From: Jeotgalibacillus proteolyticus
GTDB lineage: Bacteria > Bacillota > Bacilli > Bacillales > Jeotgalibacillaceae
DNA: 64,000 nt
Assembly: GCF_002926065.1 (NCBI RefSeq)
Contig: NZ_PREZ01000001.1
Coordinates: 496,001 to 560,000 of the forward strand
Direction: 5' to 3'
Within the stretch, counting starts at the first letter, position 1, and each line of letters begins with the position of its first letter. This document shows positions 44,240 to 55,199 of the stretch, in pieces. The notes below the pieces were generated by a model, which was not told the DNA's origin, searched no databases, and worked only from the letters and a program-made list of their open reading frames with translations. The translations under genes were made by a program, and so were the position numbers.

Positions 44240-44902
44240 ATGAACGTGGATTCCCTGAAAAAGCTCATGGATGTTCAGGCAATGCAAACTTTGGGATCCC
44301 GCAGCAGCGAGATCTCTCAGGAACAGCAGCAGCTATTTACCGGTTTTATGCAGCAATCATTAAATATGCTATCAAACCCAAACCAGCTTGGTGCCGTTGC
44401 TCAATTGCTTGCAGAAAACGAATCTGCCATAGAATCGTTACAGATGCCAGAGGCTTTGACCGGATTTCCTCTTCATACTGCTGCAGCAAATGACAGCGTG
44501 AGCTCCCCCGAGACAAAAACCGGTTCCCCTACGATCGACAATCTTATATCAACAGCTTCTTCAAAATATGGGGTGCCTGAAAAGCTAATCCGCTCAGTCA
44601 TTAAACATGAATCCAATTTTAATCCTGAAGCAGTTAGCCATGCAGGAGCATCCGGCCTGATGCAGCTTATGCCAGGCACGGCTAAATGGCTTGGCGTAAA
44701 AAACATTTTTGATCCTAAGGAAAATATTGAAGCAGGGACACGCTATTTGCGGGATATGATGAACCGCTATAACCAAAACCCAAATCTGGCGCTTGCTGCC
44801 TACAATGCCGGACCGGGAAATGTGGATAAATATAAAGGGATTCCTCCTTTTAAAGAAACGCAGCAATACGTAAAGAAAGTCATGAATAGCTATAATGCAT
44901 AA
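44240..44902 (+). CDS. yjbJ: Lytic transglycosylase YjbJ (CwlQ-like)
   Basis: 220-residue protein with a C-terminal SLT domain: the catalytic Glu in [17 protein letters not shown] (near 122), [18 protein letters not shown], and [17 protein letters not shown]. The N-terminal half is low-complexity and Gln-rich without a signal peptide. It cleaves peptidoglycan; in B. subtilis the homologue is a muramidase/transglycosylase. It follows yjbK by 18 bases with an AAAGGAGG ribosome site. Confidence 0.9.
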   Translation: MNVDSLKKLMDVQAMQTLGSRSSEISQEQQQLFTGFMQQSLNMLSNPNQLGAVAQLLAENESAIESLQMPEALTGFPLHTAAANDSVSSPETKTGSPTIDNLISTASSKYGVPEKLIRSVIKHESNFNPEAVSHAGASGLMQLMPGTAKWLGVKNIFDPKENIEAGTRYLRDMMNRYNQNPNLALAAYNAGPGNVDKYKGIPPFKETQQYVKKVMNSYNA

Positions 44903-44939
44903 GCCGGTTATTTCTCTCAAGAGAAAAACCGGCTTTTTT
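44901..44939 (+). terminator. yjbJ terminator
   Basis: AAGCCGGTT / AACCGGCTT outer stem with an inner TTCTCTC/GAGA helix and TTTTTT tail, directly on the yjbJ stop codon. Confidence 0.9.
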
Positions 44940-45114
44940 CATATCCAGCCCTTAAGGCGATATATTTGAGAAAACAGCATCCCGTTGCTACAATGAGTAT
45001 ACATAATATGAATTATAAAAGAAGTCCTGCTTCAATTTAATTTCAGTAAGTCTGAAGCAGAACTCTGCCAAAGCAAAAATGATTAAACAAAAAAGTACAA
45101 AGGAGATATTTTTT

Positions 45115-45516
45115 ATGGTGGATCGAACTTTAACGCCTTATGAAGTGATCGGTGAAGAAAAACTATCAGAGCTCGTTCACGTTTTTTATCATCAGGTTGC
45201 AAATCATCCTGAATTAAAAAGTATATTCCCAGAAGACTTTACTGAAACCATTCGCAAGCAAAAACAATTTCTAACTCAGTATTTAGGCGGTCCTTCCCTC
45301 TATACAGAGGAACATGGACATCCGATGCTGCGTGCACGCCACCTCCCTCATGAAATTACACCAAAGCGTGCTGAGGCCTGGCTTAGCTGCATGGAAATTG
45401 CTATGCATCAGGTTGAACTGAATGAGGATATACGCGAGGGCTTATTTCACCGCCTTTCATTAACTGCTCACCATATGATTAATACTCCCGAAGAAGCAGA
45501 GGGTGATACGGATTGA
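45115..45516 (+). CDS. yjbI: Truncated hemoglobin YjbI
   Basis: 133-residue group II truncated globin. The proximal His lies in MLRARHLPHEIT (near 75), and YLGGPSLYTEEHGHP with the C-terminal WLSCMEIAMHQV helix matches the family. The ATG at 45115 has AAAGGAGA upstream and was preferred over 45079. In B. subtilis, yjbI and yjbH are co-transcribed; here the spxH start overlaps the yjbI stop. Confidence 0.9.
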   Translation: MVDRTLTPYEVIGEEKLSELVHVFYHQVANHPELKSIFPEDFTETIRKQKQFLTQYLGGPSLYTEEHGHPMLRARHLPHEITPKRAEAWLSCMEIAMHQVELNEDIREGLFHRLSLTAHHMINTPEEAEGDTD

Positions 45517-46364
45517 CGGCAAAACATGTACAAGACTCAAATTGGAATGAATGTGAAAAGAAGCCGCTGGAAATTTATTTATTTATCGACCCCGTATGTC
45601 CTGATTGCTGGACCATTGAGCCGATTATTAAAAAGCTTATAATGGAATACGGGGATTATATTAAGGTTAAGCATGTATTAAAAGGCAGCTTAGCCTCTCT
45701 TAACAAAAAAACAAAAAAAACATCCTCCATTGATCAGAATGGAAATATTGCTTGCAGCAGCTACTTTTTAATGGAAAACCCGATCGATACTCCTTTTTTA
45801 GCGTCTGTTGCCATTAAGGCTGCAGAGCTTCAGGGAAAACGCGCAGGGAACCGATTCCTTCGATCCATACAGGAAAGACTATTTATTAATGAACAGGATG
45901 TTTCAGAGCTTGATATTCTCCAAAAATGTGCAGATGAAGCCGGATTAGATCTTACAGAATTTTTTCATGACATTCATTCCGTATCCGCTTCAAAAGCATT
46001 TCAGTGTGACATGAAAATTGCAACTGAAATGGAGGTTGATAGCACACCTACTCTCGTTTTTTTTAATGAAAACATTGAAGATGAAGGGATCAAAATTGAG
46101 GGCGTATACCCTTATGAAGTATATGTACAGATCCTCGAAGAGATGGTGGCCAATCCTGAGAAACATCAACTGCCTACCATCGATGAGTTTATCGAGCATT
46201 ATAAAATAGTGGCCGCACAGGAACTGGCTATTATTTATAACTTAACATTGCAGCAGGCAGAAAAAGAACTGAAAAAGAGAATGTTTCTCCAAAAGGTGGA
46301 ACCAATATCTACAAAGAACGGTACTTTCTGGAGATATAGTAAAGAGCAGTCTGCCGCAGATTAA
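45513..46364 (+). CDS. spxH: SpxH (YjbH) adaptor for ClpXP degradation of Spx
   Basis: 283-residue DsbA-like adaptor that delivers Spx to ClpXP. The thioredoxin-fold CxxC is PVCPDC (near 28), followed by KVKHVLKGSLASLNKKTKK and the cis-Pro-like region STPTLVFFNE. The start is TTG at 45513, overlapping the yjbI stop as TTGA after a GAGGGTGA site. Spx itself is encoded 5 kb away in this window. Confidence 0.92.
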   Translation: MTAKHVQDSNWNECEKKPLEIYLFIDPVCPDCWTIEPIIKKLIMEYGDYIKVKHVLKGSLASLNKKTKKTSSIDQNGNIACSSYFLMENPIDTPFLASVAIKAAELQGKRAGNRFLRSIQERLFINEQDVSELDILQKCADEAGLDLTEFFHDIHSVSASKAFQCDMKIATEMEVDSTPTLVFFNENIEDEGIKIEGVYPYEVYVQILEEMVANPEKHQLPTIDEFIEHYKIVAAQELAIIYNLTLQQAEKELKKRMFLQKVEPISTKNGTFWRYSKEQSAAD

Positions 46365-46374
46365 AGAAGATACA

Positions 46375-46406
46375 GAAAAGCCCTCATCATATGATGAGGG
46401 CTTTTC
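46375..46406 (+). terminator. spxH terminator
   Basis: A perfect 16-base inverted repeat, GAAAAGCCCTCATCAT with ATGATGAGGGCTTTTC, ten bases past the spxH stop. Confidence 0.9.
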
Positions 46407-46575
46407 TTACGAACAAAGGGGATGGGAGAAATTTTTCACGGTCAAACAAAGGGGTATATGTTTGCTTGTGATCAACTTCACACGGTTAGTTTATCATGTA
46501 TTTACAAGTCTGACAAGTATAATGCAGTTCTAACCTGTAATTGATCAGAATATAGGATTAAGGAGGAGGGATTTT

Positions 46576-46773
46576 ATGCGAAATTGGATCGGAAGCATTT
46601 TGCTGATCTTGGTATTTGGGGCTTTTGTTTTACAGCTCTGTGCGTTACTGAATGCCTTCCCAATCCTTCTTTCTTCCATTATTTTATTTTTTGTTTTGTT
46701 TCTTTTCGTTGTATGGCTAACATCGAAAAGCCGGTTTAAAGGCTTTTCTACTTATTCAAAGAGAAAAAGTTAA
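46576..46773 (+). CDS. Small two-helix membrane protein (YizD position)
   Basis: 65-residue protein with two hydrophobic segments (about 4-26 and 29-49) and a basic C-terminal tail ending YSKRKS. The ribosome site AAGGAGGAGG is very strong. It occupies the place of B. subtilis yizD between spxH and pepF, but I cannot confirm homology from sequence alone. A hairpin overlaps its stop. Confidence 0.65.
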   Translation: MRNWIGSILLILVFGAFVLQLCALLNAFPILLSSIILFFVLFLFVVWLTSKSRFKGFSTYSKRKS

Positions 46774-46870
46774 AGAGGTTGAGACATATGGAATGTCTCA
46801 ACCTCTTTCAACCGGTTCGCTGTGCTTCAGGTGGATGCCTTTGTCTCAAGCTTACCTTGTGATTCTTGAT
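46772..46870. repeat. Dispersed repeat, truncated copy with terminal hairpin
   Basis: Hairpin AAAGAGGTTGAGACAT / ATGTCTCAACCTCTTT (loop ATGGA) followed by CAACCGGTTCGCTGTGCTTCAGGTGGATGC, clearly related to the start of the 38.2 kb element; the rest is lost or diverged. The hairpin also serves as a terminator for the 65-residue gene. Confidence 0.65.
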
Positions 46871-46895
46871 ATAATGTTATATTTCTGCCTCTTTT

Positions 46896-48707
46896 TTAAG
46901 CTTTATCCAGCAATTCTTCAAATTCATTCAGTTTTTCTTCAAATACCTTGCAGGCTTCTTCAATCGGAGTGGATGTGGTCATATCTACTCCTGCTTTTTT
47001 CAGAACTTCAATTGGATAATCAGAGCTGCCCGCTTTTAAAAATTCGTTAACATATTGTGTTACTGCAGACTCGCCTTTTTCAAGGATTAGCTTGCTTAAA
47101 GCTGTCGCAGCACTGTAGCCTGTTGCATACTGATAGACATAATAATTGTAATAGAAGTGAGGAATCCTTGCCCACTCTATTCCAATTTCTTCATCCACAA
47201 TAATTTCTTCCCCGAAATATTTCTTATTAAGATTATAATATTCTTCAGTCAGCATATCCGCTGTTAATGCCTCTCCGCTTTGTGCCTTCCTGTGAATAAT
47301 ATGCTCGAATTCTGCAAACATCGTCTGCCGGAAAACAGTCCCTCTAAATCCTTCAAGGAATTGGTTGAGTATATAAAGCCTCTTCCTCTCATCCTCAATA
47401 GTAGTAAGCAGATAATCATTTAACAGGGCTTCGTTACAAGTGGAGGCAACCTCTGCAACAAATATTGAATAGCCTCCATATTGATAAGGCTGGTTGTTGC
47501 GTGAATAATAACTGTGCACACTGTGACCAAATTCATGGGCAAGTGTAAACAGGTTGCTTACATTGTTTTGCCAGTTCATCAAAATATACGGATTCGTCCC
47601 GTAGGCCCCCGATGAATAAGCGCCGCTTCGTTTTCCTTTATTCTCTTCCACATCGACCCAGCGATTAGAAAGACCTTCATTGACCACGCGTAAGTAGTCA
47701 TCTCCGAGCGGGGCAAGTCCTTTTACCATTAGATCCTTAGCTTCCTCGTAGGAAACCTTCATATTTACATCCTTCACAAGAGGCGTAAAAAGGTCATACA
47801 TATGAAGCTCGTTCAGACCGAGAACTTTTTTACGAAGCTTTACATAGCGGTGAAGCAGATGAAGATTTTTGTTTACAGTGTTAACAAGATTTTCATATAC
47901 TTCCTCCGGAATGCTATTGTTAGAAAGAGCCGCATGTCTAGCAGATTCGTAACTCCGCACTCTGGCTGAAAAGTTATCTTTTTTTACCTGGCCGCTTAAC
48001 GTTGATGAAAAAGTGTTGCGGTATTTTTCATAGGTGCTGTATACCGCTTTAAAAGCATCCCTTCTTACTCGCTGGTCTTCGCTCTCGAGCAAACTGATAT
48101 ATCTTCCGTGTGTAATCTGAACACTTTTTCCATCCTCATCCTCTATCACAGGAAATTCAAGGTCCGCATTATTGAGCATGCTAAATGTGTTGCTTGAGGT
48201 ATTCAGTACTTCAGAAGCCTCAGCAAGCAGCTCCTCCTGCTTGGCAGACAATACGTGTGGACGCTGAGCATTGATCTCCTCAAGCGAATGCTTATACAAT
48301 CTCAGTTCAGGTTTTTCTTCAAGAAAATGTGCTATTTTTTCCTCTTCTATGGAAAGAATCTCAGGCAGCATGAATGAAAAGGCACTCTGGATTTGTGAGA
48401 CTAAATTTTTAGCCCGGTCGTCAAGTCCCTGATAAAAGGAATTGGTCGTGTCCTGATCATATCGCATGTGTGAATATGTATACAACCTTCCTAAACGCTC
48501 CATAATTTCGTCCTGCAGCTTTAGTGCCCGATAGAAATGATCAGCGCTTTCAGCCAGTGTATCTTTGACTTCCTGAGCTTTTTTGGCTTCCTCCTGCAGT
48601 GCTTTATATTCCTCCGCCCAATCCTCATCGGATGCAAATATGTCTTCAAGTCTCCAGGTGTTTTCTTCAGGAACCTCTGTGCGTTCTTTCAGCTTTTCAG
48701 CAGCCAT
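46896..48707 (-). CDS. pepF: Oligoendopeptidase F
   Basis: 603-residue M3 zinc metallopeptidase that cleaves short peptides in the cytoplasm. The active site is LAHEFGHSVHSYYSR (near 388-402), with a further Glu in EVASTCNEALL. The protein starts MAAEKLKERTEVPEENTW after an AAGGAGGG site. It lies downstream of coiA in the same direction, as in B. subtilis. Confidence 0.96.
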   Translation of the reverse strand: MAAEKLKERTEVPEENTWRLEDIFASDEDWAEEYKALQEEAKKAQEVKDTLAESADHFYRALKLQDEIMERLGRLYTYSHMRYDQDTTNSFYQGLDDRAKNLVSQIQSAFSFMLPEILSIEEEKIAHFLEEKPELRLYKHSLEEINAQRPHVLSAKQEELLAEASEVLNTSSNTFSMLNNADLEFPVIEDEDGKSVQITHGRYISLLESEDQRVRRDAFKAVYSTYEKYRNTFSSTLSGQVKKDNFSARVRSYESARHAALSNNSIPEEVYENLVNTVNKNLHLLHRYVKLRKKVLGLNELHMYDLFTPLVKDVNMKVSYEEAKDLMVKGLAPLGDDYLRVVNEGLSNRWVDVEENKGKRSGAYSSGAYGTNPYILMNWQNNVSNLFTLAHEFGHSVHSYYSRNNQPYQYGGYSIFVAEVASTCNEALLNDYLLTTIEDERKRLYILNQFLEGFRGTVFRQTMFAEFEHIIHRKAQSGEALTADMLTEEYYNLNKKYFGEEIIVDEEIGIEWARIPHFYYNYYVYQYATGYSAATALSKLILEKGESAVTQYVNEFLKAGSSDYPIEVLKKAGVDMTTSTPIEEACKVFEEKLNEFEELLDKA

Positions 48708-48770
48708 TCGTTAGCCCTCCTTGTTCTATTTCTTCCTTTATATTTTCTCTTTTTTTACCTATTCCTGCAA

Positions 48771-49997
48771 CTATTGCCGCTCATTAAATTGATGAATAAT
48801 TTCTTTCCCTTTTATTCGCCAAAATTCTTCCACTTCGTTCTCTTTATAAGGTGTAGATGGTTGTTTTACGAACGGGTTTTCCTGATTAAGCTTAAATTCT
48901 GATTGGCCATCAAGTATAGCAAGTTTTTTCAGCAGAAGAATATATTCCTCTACAGCCTTCAATACCCCCTCATTCGAAGTATCATGCATAAGTCTCCTGC
49001 TGATCTTATTCGTCTTAATAAGTCGGCTAATCAAATCTTTAAGCTGTTTTAAAGAAACGGCTCTATTTGTTCTATCATTCCTGATTAGCAAAAGGTACAA
49101 ATACGCCTGCCACTCAAACACAGGCTCTTTAATTGCTAATGCATGACGTACGGGGAGTCCCACCCACAAGGGAAGTAAGTGGATAAACAATTGATTTTGA
49201 TAAAATTCACTCAAAAGAAAATCCTTGTTTCCTTTTCCGTAAATAATACGGTTTTCCTGCCATTTTTTTCTTGCCTGAATAAATATTTTTAAATCTATAC
49301 TAGATAGTGAAATAGAAGGTAAAGGAAAGTGTGGAAACGTTAAAGAAAAAACGCGGGTTTCAGAATGCATGGTTAAAAATGAGTTTTTGCTTATGGCAAT
49401 GATCGGCTGCAGAAGGATTATGGACTCTTTTTCTGCATTGTAAAAGATTAGGAAGTATTGACCTAAAGAAGATGAGTAGCGAATGAATTGCTGATGGAAT
49501 GAGGAAAGAGGAAGTTTGTGGCTAAAACGGCTTTTTCCATTTGGGAACTTAGATGCCGCGAGAATCCACAGGGGAATAATATTTCTTTTGTAATACCCTT
49601 CAGTTCTTTTTCGGTATTGACCATACGAAAGGGATGAACACTGGAATTCTACTGCAAATTCCTGACCGTTCAGAACTGTACTAAGATCTGAACGTTGGCC
49701 TAAATCGGGGTAAGGTTTTTCTACTGAGACATCCCAGCCCTGTGTTTTAAGCCACCTGTAAAGCTTGTACTTAGCAAGAAGATGTTCCTTTGTTTCAGGC
49801 TCACTGTAGGAATCACATAAAGATTTTGTTACGTGTGCAAAATGGGGGATTTTAATGCTTCCGACTTTTAATTGAAGCTTTTCATTGCATTGAGGGCAAT
49901 AAAATGAAGTGTTTGCAAAGCGGGTACGAATTACATGTGGCGAGTGGGTTCCGTCTAAAAAAATCACTTTTCCTTTTTCAGTTTTGGCAACTAGAAT
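48771..49997 (-). CDS. coiA: Competence protein CoiA with a probable AUU start
   Basis: About 408-residue CoiA, a competence factor with a nuclease-like central domain (EHLLAKYKLYRWL, VEKPYPDLGQRSDLSTVLNG, FAVEFQCSSLSYGQYRKRTEGY) preceded by a Cys-pair segment FYCPQCNEKL. The only in-frame ATG (50027) has no ribosome site and overlaps a TATAAT-like -10 box. The strong AAGGAGG just inside it points to ATT at 49997, eight bases on, giving (M)LVAKTEKGK as in other CoiA proteins. AUU initiation would keep expression low. Confidence 0.85.
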   Translation of the reverse strand: MLVAKTEKGKVIFLDGTHSPHVIRTRFANTSFYCPQCNEKLQLKVGSIKIPHFAHVTKSLCDSYSEPETKEHLLAKYKLYRWLKTQGWDVSVEKPYPDLGQRSDLSTVLNGQEFAVEFQCSSLSYGQYRKRTEGYYKRNIIPLWILAASKFPNGKSRFSHKLPLSSFHQQFIRYSSSLGQYFLIFYNAEKESIILLQPIIAISKNSFLTMHSETRVFSLTFPHFPLPSISLSSIDLKIFIQARKKWQENRIIYGKGNKDFLLSEFYQNQLFIHLLPLWVGLPVRHALAIKEPVFEWQAYLYLLLIRNDRTNRAVSLKQLKDLISRLIKTNKISRRLMHDTSNEGVLKAVEEYILLLKKLAILDGQSEFKLNQENPFVKQPSTPYKENEVEEFWRIKGKEIIHQFNERQ

Positions 49998-50049
49998 AGT
50001 CAGCACCTCCTTGCTATTATTATACATGACACGAACGATCCCATAAACA

Positions 50050-50082
50050 AAAAACCCTCTAAGACATTTGTCCTAAAGGGTT
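50050..50082 (-). terminator. mecA terminator
   Basis: Minus-strand AACCCTTTAGGACA...TGTCTTAGAGGGTT hairpin followed by TTTTGTTT, just past the mecA stop. Confidence 0.85.
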
Positions 50083-50087
50083 CAGTT

Positions 50088-50744
50088 TTAAAGAAAGTAT
50101 TTTCGAACGGTACCAAAAACATTTTCATTCATTATTAGTTTTCCATATTCCTCTAACCGATGGATTGTAACTTGAGTTTCTACACCGTATTCTAATAATA
50201 TGCTTAAAATATTCTCAATATCATTTTCTTCAAAAAGGTCTTCTTCAAATTCAACAAACAAATAATATACATTTTCAAATGCATATAATTTTGTAATCAG
50301 CTGATCGTGTTCAAATCGTTTTGATAAAGAAATGAGATCTTCGAAATTTTTAAATTTCATTGTAAAATCCAAAATATCATCTTCTTCATTATCTTCCATA
50401 TCAAAATGCTCTTCTAAATACTCTTCAATCTGATCACTTACTGATCCATCCCGTTGCTTATCTTCAGGAATTGGCAGTTCAAAGCGCTGACCGTCCTGCG
50501 TTACTTGAGCCTTGGTAACGAGAATTTCCAGCCCTTTCTCGAGTGCCTGAACTTGTATCCAAAGAGGCCCTTCAATCGCAAAATCTTCCTCTTGGTGCAC
50601 TTCATCCATCATTTCCCAGAAGAGTTCTTCACTTTTATCGCGATTGTACCATATTTCTTCCCGGTCAAATCCTCTATCTTCAATATCCCCGTAAGAAATA
50701 TAAAACTTAACTGTGTGATCATTAATGCGTTCTATTTCCATCAT
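50088..50744 (-). CDS. mecA: Adaptor protein MecA
   Basis: 218-residue adaptor for ClpC. The N-terminal substrate-binding part MEIERINDHTVKFYISYGD and DRGFDREEIWYNRDKSEELFWEMMDE are almost as in B. subtilis; an acidic linker (about 105-130) leads to the C-terminal ClpC-binding domain ending HRLEEYGKLIM. It targets ComK in competence and other proteins. Two adjacent ATG codons follow GGGAG; either may be used. Confidence 0.97.
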   Translation of the reverse strand: MMEIERINDHTVKFYISYGDIEDRGFDREEIWYNRDKSEELFWEMMDEVHQEEDFAIEGPLWIQVQALEKGLEILVTKAQVTQDGQRFELPIPEDKQRDGSVSDQIEEYLEEHFDMEDNEEDDILDFTMKFKNFEDLISLSKRFEHDQLITKLYAFENVYYLFVEFEEDLFEENDIENILSILLEYGVETQVTIHRLEEYGKLIMNENVFGTVRKYFL

Positions 50745-50980
50745 TTAACTCTCCCTTCCTATATGTTGGATGAAGGGAATCCCCCCTTAATCGTGACCTT
50801 AACCGCTACTGCTTGTAATGATAGGGTGATCTTTCTAATTTTATTGTATGATAAACAGATGGTAAAGGGAAATCATATTCTGTCCATTTATTTAAACTTG
50901 GTATAAGAACCTATTGTCCCTAGAGTGTAGACTATTCAGACAGTAAATTCAAGCAATCCGATTCTAGTTAAAAGCCGCAA

Positions 50981-51022
50981 AAAAGACTTATCCCTACTGC
51001 CTGAGCAAGGGACAAGTCTTTT
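50981..51022 (-). terminator. spx terminator
   Basis: Minus-strand AAAAGACTTGTCCCT...AGGGATAAGTCTTTT stem with T run, 13 bases past the spx stop. The 290 bases between mecA and spx hold only this and the mecA upstream region. Confidence 0.85.
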
Positions 51023-51034
51023 AATTTTTTAACA

Positions 51035-51430
51035 TTAATTAACCATTTTTTGCGCTTCAAGAAGCTGATACGTACGAACCTTACGAGGCAGAAAACGACG
51101 TATCTCATCTTCGTTGTATCCAACCTGAAGTCTTTTTTCATCCATGATGATTGGACGTCTTAAAAGACCAGGGTTTTCCTGAATTAGTTCAAATAAGTCT
51201 TGAAGAGGTAATGAATCTAGATCCACATCAAGCTTTTGAAAAATTTTAGATCTGGTTGAAATGATTTCATCGGTACCATCCTCAGTCATCCGAAGAACTT
51301 CTTTAATTTCTTCAATGCTGAGCGGTTCGGAAAAGATATTTCTTTCCGTATATGGAATTTCATGCTCTTCTAACCAAGCCTTAGCTTTTCTACATGATGT
51401 GCAGCTAGGTGACGTGAACAAAGTTACCAT
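51035..51430 (-). CDS. spx: Transcriptional regulator Spx
   Basis: 131-residue ArsC-family regulator that binds RNA polymerase alpha and controls the thiol-stress response. The redox switch is CTSC at residues 10-13 and the conserved [25 protein letters not shown] follows. Its adaptor SpxH is also in this window. The 280-base gap to yjbC (51431-51710) is AT-rich and probably holds several promoters; I could not assign individual ones. Confidence 0.97.
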   Translation of the reverse strand: MVTLFTSPSCTSCRKAKAWLEEHEIPYTERNIFSEPLSIEEIKEVLRMTEDGTDEIISTRSKIFQKLDVDLDSLPLQDLFELIQENPGLLRRPIIMDEKRLQVGYNEDEIRRFLPRKVRTYQLLEAQKMVN

Positions 51431-51710
51431 GAACCCTTCACACTCCCTTATATAATAAAAGATTGGAATTCAACATCTATTTTTAAAACAGCTTATTTAA
51501 AATTGTTTTAAAAAGATATTATAAAATCATTATACACAATTACATCTCAAATGAATAGGGGGTTAACGAAATTGTCATAAACATGTTTACAATCTTTACG
51601 GTTTGAAAGATCTTGTCCTACATTTACTATACCCTTATTCGTAAAAAATAAACCAAATTTCAAAAAAATCAGAGCGTTGCATTCTCATTTAGTTTCGTTT
51701 ATTGAAAAAC

Positions 51711-52283
51711 TCAAATTCCTTCGAGTACATCACGATCGTTTTTATTATTAATTTTCAAAACATTGTCAACCGGCTCATAGTTTTCTCCATAAAATTTACG
51801 GTCTTTATAAGTATGAATCATTTCATATGTTTTTTGCATCGCATTGAAGATAATCTCTTCACTTTCTCCTGCAGGAGCCCAATAGAGAATTTCCATCGCA
51901 TTAATTTCCTTTGTGGCAAGTGAGCGGCGTCTGTAGCCGATAGAAGTAGCATGCTCAAATCCTTCTCTTTTATAAAAACGCAGCCTTTTTTCTGTGTCTG
52001 TGTCTTCATAGTCCACCGGCTCAACCTCTAAAATGATTGGCTTTTTCTTATCCTTAAGCTTTTGAATAAGCTTATGACCCAATCCTTCACCTCTTGCATT
52101 TTTTGAGACAAACAGATAATCAATAAAGGTAAAGGAATCCGTTTCTACATACATAAGGACATGCTTCGGTCCCTCATCCTTATGATAAATATCACTTCTT
52201 TCCTTTAATAAAGCTTCCATATGCTCCTTTGATTTCATTTCCTGGACAGGAAAATATTCATTCAGCTTTTCGTACCAATGCAT
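51711..52283 (-). CDS. yjbC: YjbC-like GNAT acetyltransferase
   Basis: 190-residue GNAT protein, with FIDYLFVSKNARGEGLGHKLIQKLKDK as the acetyl-CoA loop (about 57-81) and RLRFYKREGFEHA further on. The ATG at 52283 has AAGGAG seven bases upstream; the one at 52289 is too close. It is upstream of spx on the same strand, as in B. subtilis. Acceptor unknown. Confidence 0.85.
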   Translation of the reverse strand: MHWYEKLNEYFPVQEMKSKEHMEALLKERSDIYHKDEGPKHVLMYVETDSFTFIDYLFVSKNARGEGLGHKLIQKLKDKKKPIILEVEPVDYEDTDTEKRLRFYKREGFEHATSIGYRRRSLATKEINAMEILYWAPAGESEEIIFNAMQKTYEMIHTYKDRKFYGENYEPVDNVLKINNKNDRDVLEGI

Positions 52284-52401
52284 GATCATTCTCCTTTTTA
52301 GTTAACGGATTTGGATGTAGATTAGTGTGGGGTTAAGGTTATTGAGGAATAGCTCTAATTCAACAACTATTGTATACCCCTTTTTTATAGGAGTTAAACC
52401 T

Positions 52402-52433
52402 AAAAAAGCGGCTTACATGAAGTAAGCCGCTTT
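52402..52433 (-). terminator. Terminator of the secreted hydrolase gene
   Basis: 12-base stem AAAGCGGCTTAC / GTAAGCCGCTTT with a 5-base loop, followed on the minus strand by TTTAGG, eight bases past the stop. Confidence 0.85.
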
Positions 52434-52441
52434 AGGGAAAG

Positions 52442-53644
52442 TTAAGGCAAATAGTCTACGCCTTCACTATAGGTGTTTCCTGCATTCCACAATAAAAATT
52501 CGTTGATATCATTGTCATAAAGAGCTTGTATTTGAGCTTGTACCTCTGCAGCACCGTATACCATATAGTTGCCGGCACCGAGGTAAGAGGCTGTAAAGTC
52601 CTGCAGCCATGGTCTTGAAATTGGACGCTCATCCAATTCACTCAGCTTTTCATTTTCTACTTTAGAATATTCATTTACCAGATTGTAAGGCTCTAAGTCT
52701 GGTTTATCTATTCCAAAGTACGGCGTCCAATGACTCGGGTAAATCATTGAGGAGATCACGTCTACATGCTCTGAAATGCGGTTAAAGTTTTGGCCGATTC
52801 CAGGCGCTTCTTCCAACGTTGCAGCATAGCCGAAAATATCGACGGAAACATCGACATCATAAGGTTTTAATTGCTCTGAAGCATACTCCACAAAATCACT
52901 TACTGCATCCACCCGTCTGTTTACAACTTCTTCCCCGTTTTTATCATACTCTCCAAGATCATACTCAAGAGTTTCGTCACGGGTTTCAAATCCTTCAGGG
53001 AATCTGACGTAGTCAAATTGGATTTCTTTAAAGCCCATTTTTGCCGCTTCAATTGCAATGTCAACATTGTAATCCCAAACTTCCTTTAAGAAAGGACTTA
53101 CAAATGATTCACCTCTGCCGTTTGCCCATACCTGTCCGTTTTCCTGAAAAGAAAGATCAGGACGCTTCTCGGCAAGAACAGTATCCTTAAAAACTACGAT
53201 TCTTGCAATTGGATAGATCTGGTTTTCTTCTAACACTTTGAGCATTTCATTCGGGTCTTTGATATAGGGCTGACCTATATCTGTAAAAGGAGAATCTTCT
53301 TCAGGTTCATAAGTCAAATAGCCATGATCTTCCTTAATGTCAATTACCATCGCATTAAGATCAGTTGTATTCATTAAATTAACTAATGAGTCGAAACGCT
53401 CTCCTCCTGCCGAATGACCGGTTACATAAATGCCTCGCACTGCATCCGGATACTCAAACGTAAAACCCGAATCATACGTAAAGCGAGGCATTGAATCTGG
53501 AAAACCTTTGGCAGTATGAACTAATTCCCTGTGGTGATGCTGTAACTCTGTTGTGTCCCCTTCTTCTGCATGAGCCTGAGAATAAAAGGCCGGGACCATT
53601 AACAGGGCCACCCCTGCTGTTGCAACTAAATGTTTCAGTGTCAC
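52442..53644 (-). CDS. Secreted putative glycoside hydrolase (DUF4015 family)
   Basis: 400-residue secreted protein with a signal peptide cleaved near AQAHAEE (about residue 26). The TIM-barrel DUF4015 domain shows VRGIYVTGHSAGG, LNAMVIDIKEDHGYLTYE, EIQFDYVRFPEGF and VSVDIFGYAA. Such proteins are assigned as putative glycosidases, with no proven substrate. The start is GTG at 53644 after GGGAGCG. The mature part is acidic, in line with other exported proteins here. Confidence 0.85.
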   Translation of the reverse strand: MTLKHLVATAGVALLMVPAFYSQAHAEEGDTTELQHHHRELVHTAKGFPDSMPRFTYDSGFTFEYPDAVRGIYVTGHSAGGERFDSLVNLMNTTDLNAMVIDIKEDHGYLTYEPEEDSPFTDIGQPYIKDPNEMLKVLEENQIYPIARIVVFKDTVLAEKRPDLSFQENGQVWANGRGESFVSPFLKEVWDYNVDIAIEAAKMGFKEIQFDYVRFPEGFETRDETLEYDLGEYDKNGEEVVNRRVDAVSDFVEYASEQLKPYDVDVSVDIFGYAATLEEAPGIGQNFNRISEHVDVISSMIYPSHWTPYFGIDKPDLEPYNLVNEYSKVENEKLSELDERPISRPWLQDFTASYLGAGNYMVYGAAEVQAQIQALYDNDINEFLLWNAGNTYSEGVDYLP

Positions 53645-53814
53645 TATGTATCGCTCCCACTACGCTTATTCCGTACATTGGATGTACCTCTATATTCTAA
53701 CAAGTTATGGAAGCAAATGAAATGATGATTATACGATTTCTCAAAAAATGTTTGAGAAAGGAAACAAATCGCAAAAAAAAAAATAAAGTATGTTTATGAA
53801 GGAAATAAAAAAAC

Positions 53815-53844
53815 TTGCTTTATATAGAAAATATCCGATATAAT
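53815..53844 (+). promoter_or_regulatory. trpS promoter
   Basis: TTGCTT (53815-53820), 18-base spacer and a perfect TATAAT (53839-53844), with transcription expected near 53851. Confidence 0.65.
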
Positions 53845-53850
53845 TATCGA

Positions 53851-55161
<1,311 letters not shown>

Positions 55162-55162
55162 A

Positions 55163-55199
55163 AAACAGGCTGGCTGATTTTCAGCCTGCCTGATTTTTT
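55163..55199. terminator. trpS terminator
   Basis: CAGGCTGGCTGA / TCAGCCTGCCTG with one T-T mismatch, followed by ATTTTTT on the plus strand. Confidence 0.88.
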
